From a virus: a DNA stretch of 64,000 nt. Positions 62,976 through 64,000 of this stretch are shown piece by piece. The stretch spans positions 1 through 64,000 of the IMG/VR virus record IMGVR_UViG_3300017769_000001. One strand, written 5' to 3'. Below the pieces are notes generated by a model that saw only the letters and a list, made by a program, of their open reading frames with translations, searched no databases and was not told the DNA's origin. The first letter of the stretch is position 1, and every line of letters starts with the position of its first letter. Position numbers and translations under genes: made by a program.

Positions 62976-63232
62976 AGATCTTTGATCATTTCGTTCACAA
63001 AAGACTCTATAAGATGCTTTTTGAGTTCTTCTGCGTCGATTTCGGAAAGTTCTTTCGCCATTTTGTAAATGAGTTCCATATCGTAATCCCCCATAAACCC
63101 GAACGGATCTACCCGAGATTTCAACTCCAATACAGCCCTACACCGAACGACCCTATCAAACGAACTGGGTTCTACGTAGAATTCTACGCTGCTTTTTGAT
63201 ACATGGATTTTGATTTTATCGTTGTTACTCAT
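62972..63232 (-). CDS. Small protein, C-terminal-Leu family, 86 aa
   Basis: MSNNDKIKIHVSKSSVEFYVEPSS, strands then a helix (EELKKHLIESFVNEMIKDL). ATGA overlap upstream. Same features as the small proteins at 24-33 kb, but on the other strand and 30 kb away. Confidence 0.6.
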   Translation of the reverse strand: MSNNDKIKIHVSKSSVEFYVEPSSFDRVVRCRAVLELKSRVDPFGFMGDYDMELIYKMAKELSEIDAEELKKHLIESFVNEMIKDL

Positions 63233-63597
63233 AGCGCAATCTCCGCGTACGCAGCCAGAAACAAGTCACCCAACTCTCTTGGGGATGGTTTTGCATATAA
63301 CGGGCCTTTTCGGTTTTTCAAGTTGATAGTAATAAGGTATGTATTGAGGTTAAAAAGAGACCTCGCCTTATTACCCTTGTAACGCTTCTTTTCCGGGTAT
63401 CCCTTGTCAGAAAGGTCGTACATAGAGTTTATGATCTTTCCGATATAAACAGACAGATCACACGGAGCGTCTTTTATACTGAAGTACGGAGATATTTCTA
63501 TGTAGAATATCAAATCATTATTACTGCACTTGAACGCTGAAGATATTCGTATCTTCGGATTCTCATAGTCGTCTTTCGTCAACCTTAAAGTACCCAC
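63229..63597 (-). CDS. Small protein, C-terminal-Leu family, 122 aa
   Basis: MGTLRLTKDDYENPKIRISSAF, strands LIFYIEISPYFS and TYLITINLKNRKG, ends LAAYAEIAL. Overlaps both neighbours. Confidence 0.6.
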   Translation of the reverse strand: MGTLRLTKDDYENPKIRISSAFKCSNNDLIFYIEISPYFSIKDAPCDLSVYIGKIINSMYDLSDKGYPEKKRYKGNKARSLFNLNTYLITINLKNRKGPLYAKPSPRELGDLFLAAYAEIAL

Positions 63598-63917
63598 ATT
63601 GCATACTCCGTTCTATCGGCTGTTCTCTCAAACTGAAGCTCTGCTCTTAATTCCACACGACTACACCCTTCAGTTATGTCGTATGGTTTCATCTCACAAA
63701 TTACTACATACGCGTTGACAATATAGCAATCATCGTGGACTTTGATGTAATCCAATCGTAATTTCTTTGACGTCAACGTCCGTATTAGATTTGGATCGGT
63801 TGTTGTTACTTCGCACTTTAACATCAGGTCAATCAATCCGTTTTTGTAATTTGGACTGACCGCCGAGTTTGATTCTGGCATAAATGCCCATTGTGTCTGC
63901 GGGTAACTATAATCCAT
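63585..63917 (-). CDS. Small protein, C-terminal-Leu family, 110 aa
   Basis: ATG 63917 is preferred (MDYSYPQTQWAFMPES). Beta-rich (KLRLDYIKVHDDCYIVNAYVVICEM) and ends YAMWVL. Further members may follow beyond the right edge. Confidence 0.55.
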   Translation of the reverse strand: MDYSYPQTQWAFMPESNSAVSPNYKNGLIDLMLKCEVTTTDPNLIRTLTSKKLRLDYIKVHDDCYIVNAYVVICEMKPYDITEGCSRVELRAELQFERTADRTEYAMWVL

Positions 63918-64000
63918 ACCATCCGACCTCAAATCGTTGCTTAGTCTGCCTGACTAGAGTGTTCATCTTTATATCGGAATATGGCGTCTCGGATGGCGAG

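Overview
The window is part of the genome of a large, strictly lytic-looking myophage of the T4 superfamily, distantly related to T4 itself. Evidence is the T4-type replication set (primase, DnaB-class helicase, B-family DNA polymerase, sliding clamp, gp32-like SSB, ATP-dependent ligase), class Ia ribonucleotide reductase with glutaredoxin, a T4-like neck/tail-completion block (gp4-, gp13-, gp14- and gp15-like proteins), T4-like late promoters (here CTAAATA), and a very large tRNA array. The host is not identified; signal peptides, an outer-membrane barrel and sigma70-type promoters point to a Gram-negative, probably gammaproteobacterial, host. No terminase, major capsid or tail-fibre gene lies in the window.

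Layout: 1-5.2 kb primase, helicase, dCMP deaminase, lysozyme-like protein and a thymidylate-synthase homologue. 5.2-8.4 kb two late membrane proteins, a ClpP-like protease and small genes. 8.4-11.1 kb a DNA polymerase split into two ORFs. 11.1-18.4 kb late genes, a nuclease, a metallophosphoesterase, a frameshifted ligase, a MazG-like enzyme and a kinase-like protein. 18.5-23.7 kb a homing endonuclease, three tRNAs, NrdA, NrdB and glutaredoxin. 23.7-34.2 kb about 25 small co-directional genes, many ending in leucine, with a macro-domain protein, a VWA protein and a P-loop kinase. 34.2-37.2 kb clamp, SSB and a probable structural gene. 37.1-41.2 kb head-completion/neck/tail-sheath proteins on both strands from a divergent late promoter. 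41.2-45.4 kb a run of ADP-ribosyltransferase-like genes sharing one N-terminal tag. 45.4-52.6 kb mostly minus-strand small genes plus an outer-membrane beta-barrel. 52.7-60.4 kb a minus-strand array of about 22 tRNAs, interspersed structured RNAs, a roughly 0.9 kb ornate non-coding RNA and a few proteins. 60.5-63.9 kb a YfaP-like protein and small genes.

Main biological reading: (1) At least a dozen scattered late proteins begin with a shared leader of the form MRVEELFE, whose (L/I)-x-E end matches the T4 prohead-protease cleavage rule. I interpret this as a capsid-targeting sequence, which would make ART-like enzymes, a kinase-like protein, an HNH nuclease, a Tiki/EreA-like protein and membrane proteins an injected cargo set, comparable to T4 Alt and internal proteins. 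(2) The 25 tRNAs cover all 20 amino acids and include an initiator fMet. (3) The tRNA array also carries a family of RNAs with a closing stem plus a T-arm but no normal anticodon arm, several long inverted-repeat RNAs, and a large multi-helix RNA with its own strong promoters, resembling in size and context the GOLLD/ROOL class. All are sequence-based inferences; no searches were run.
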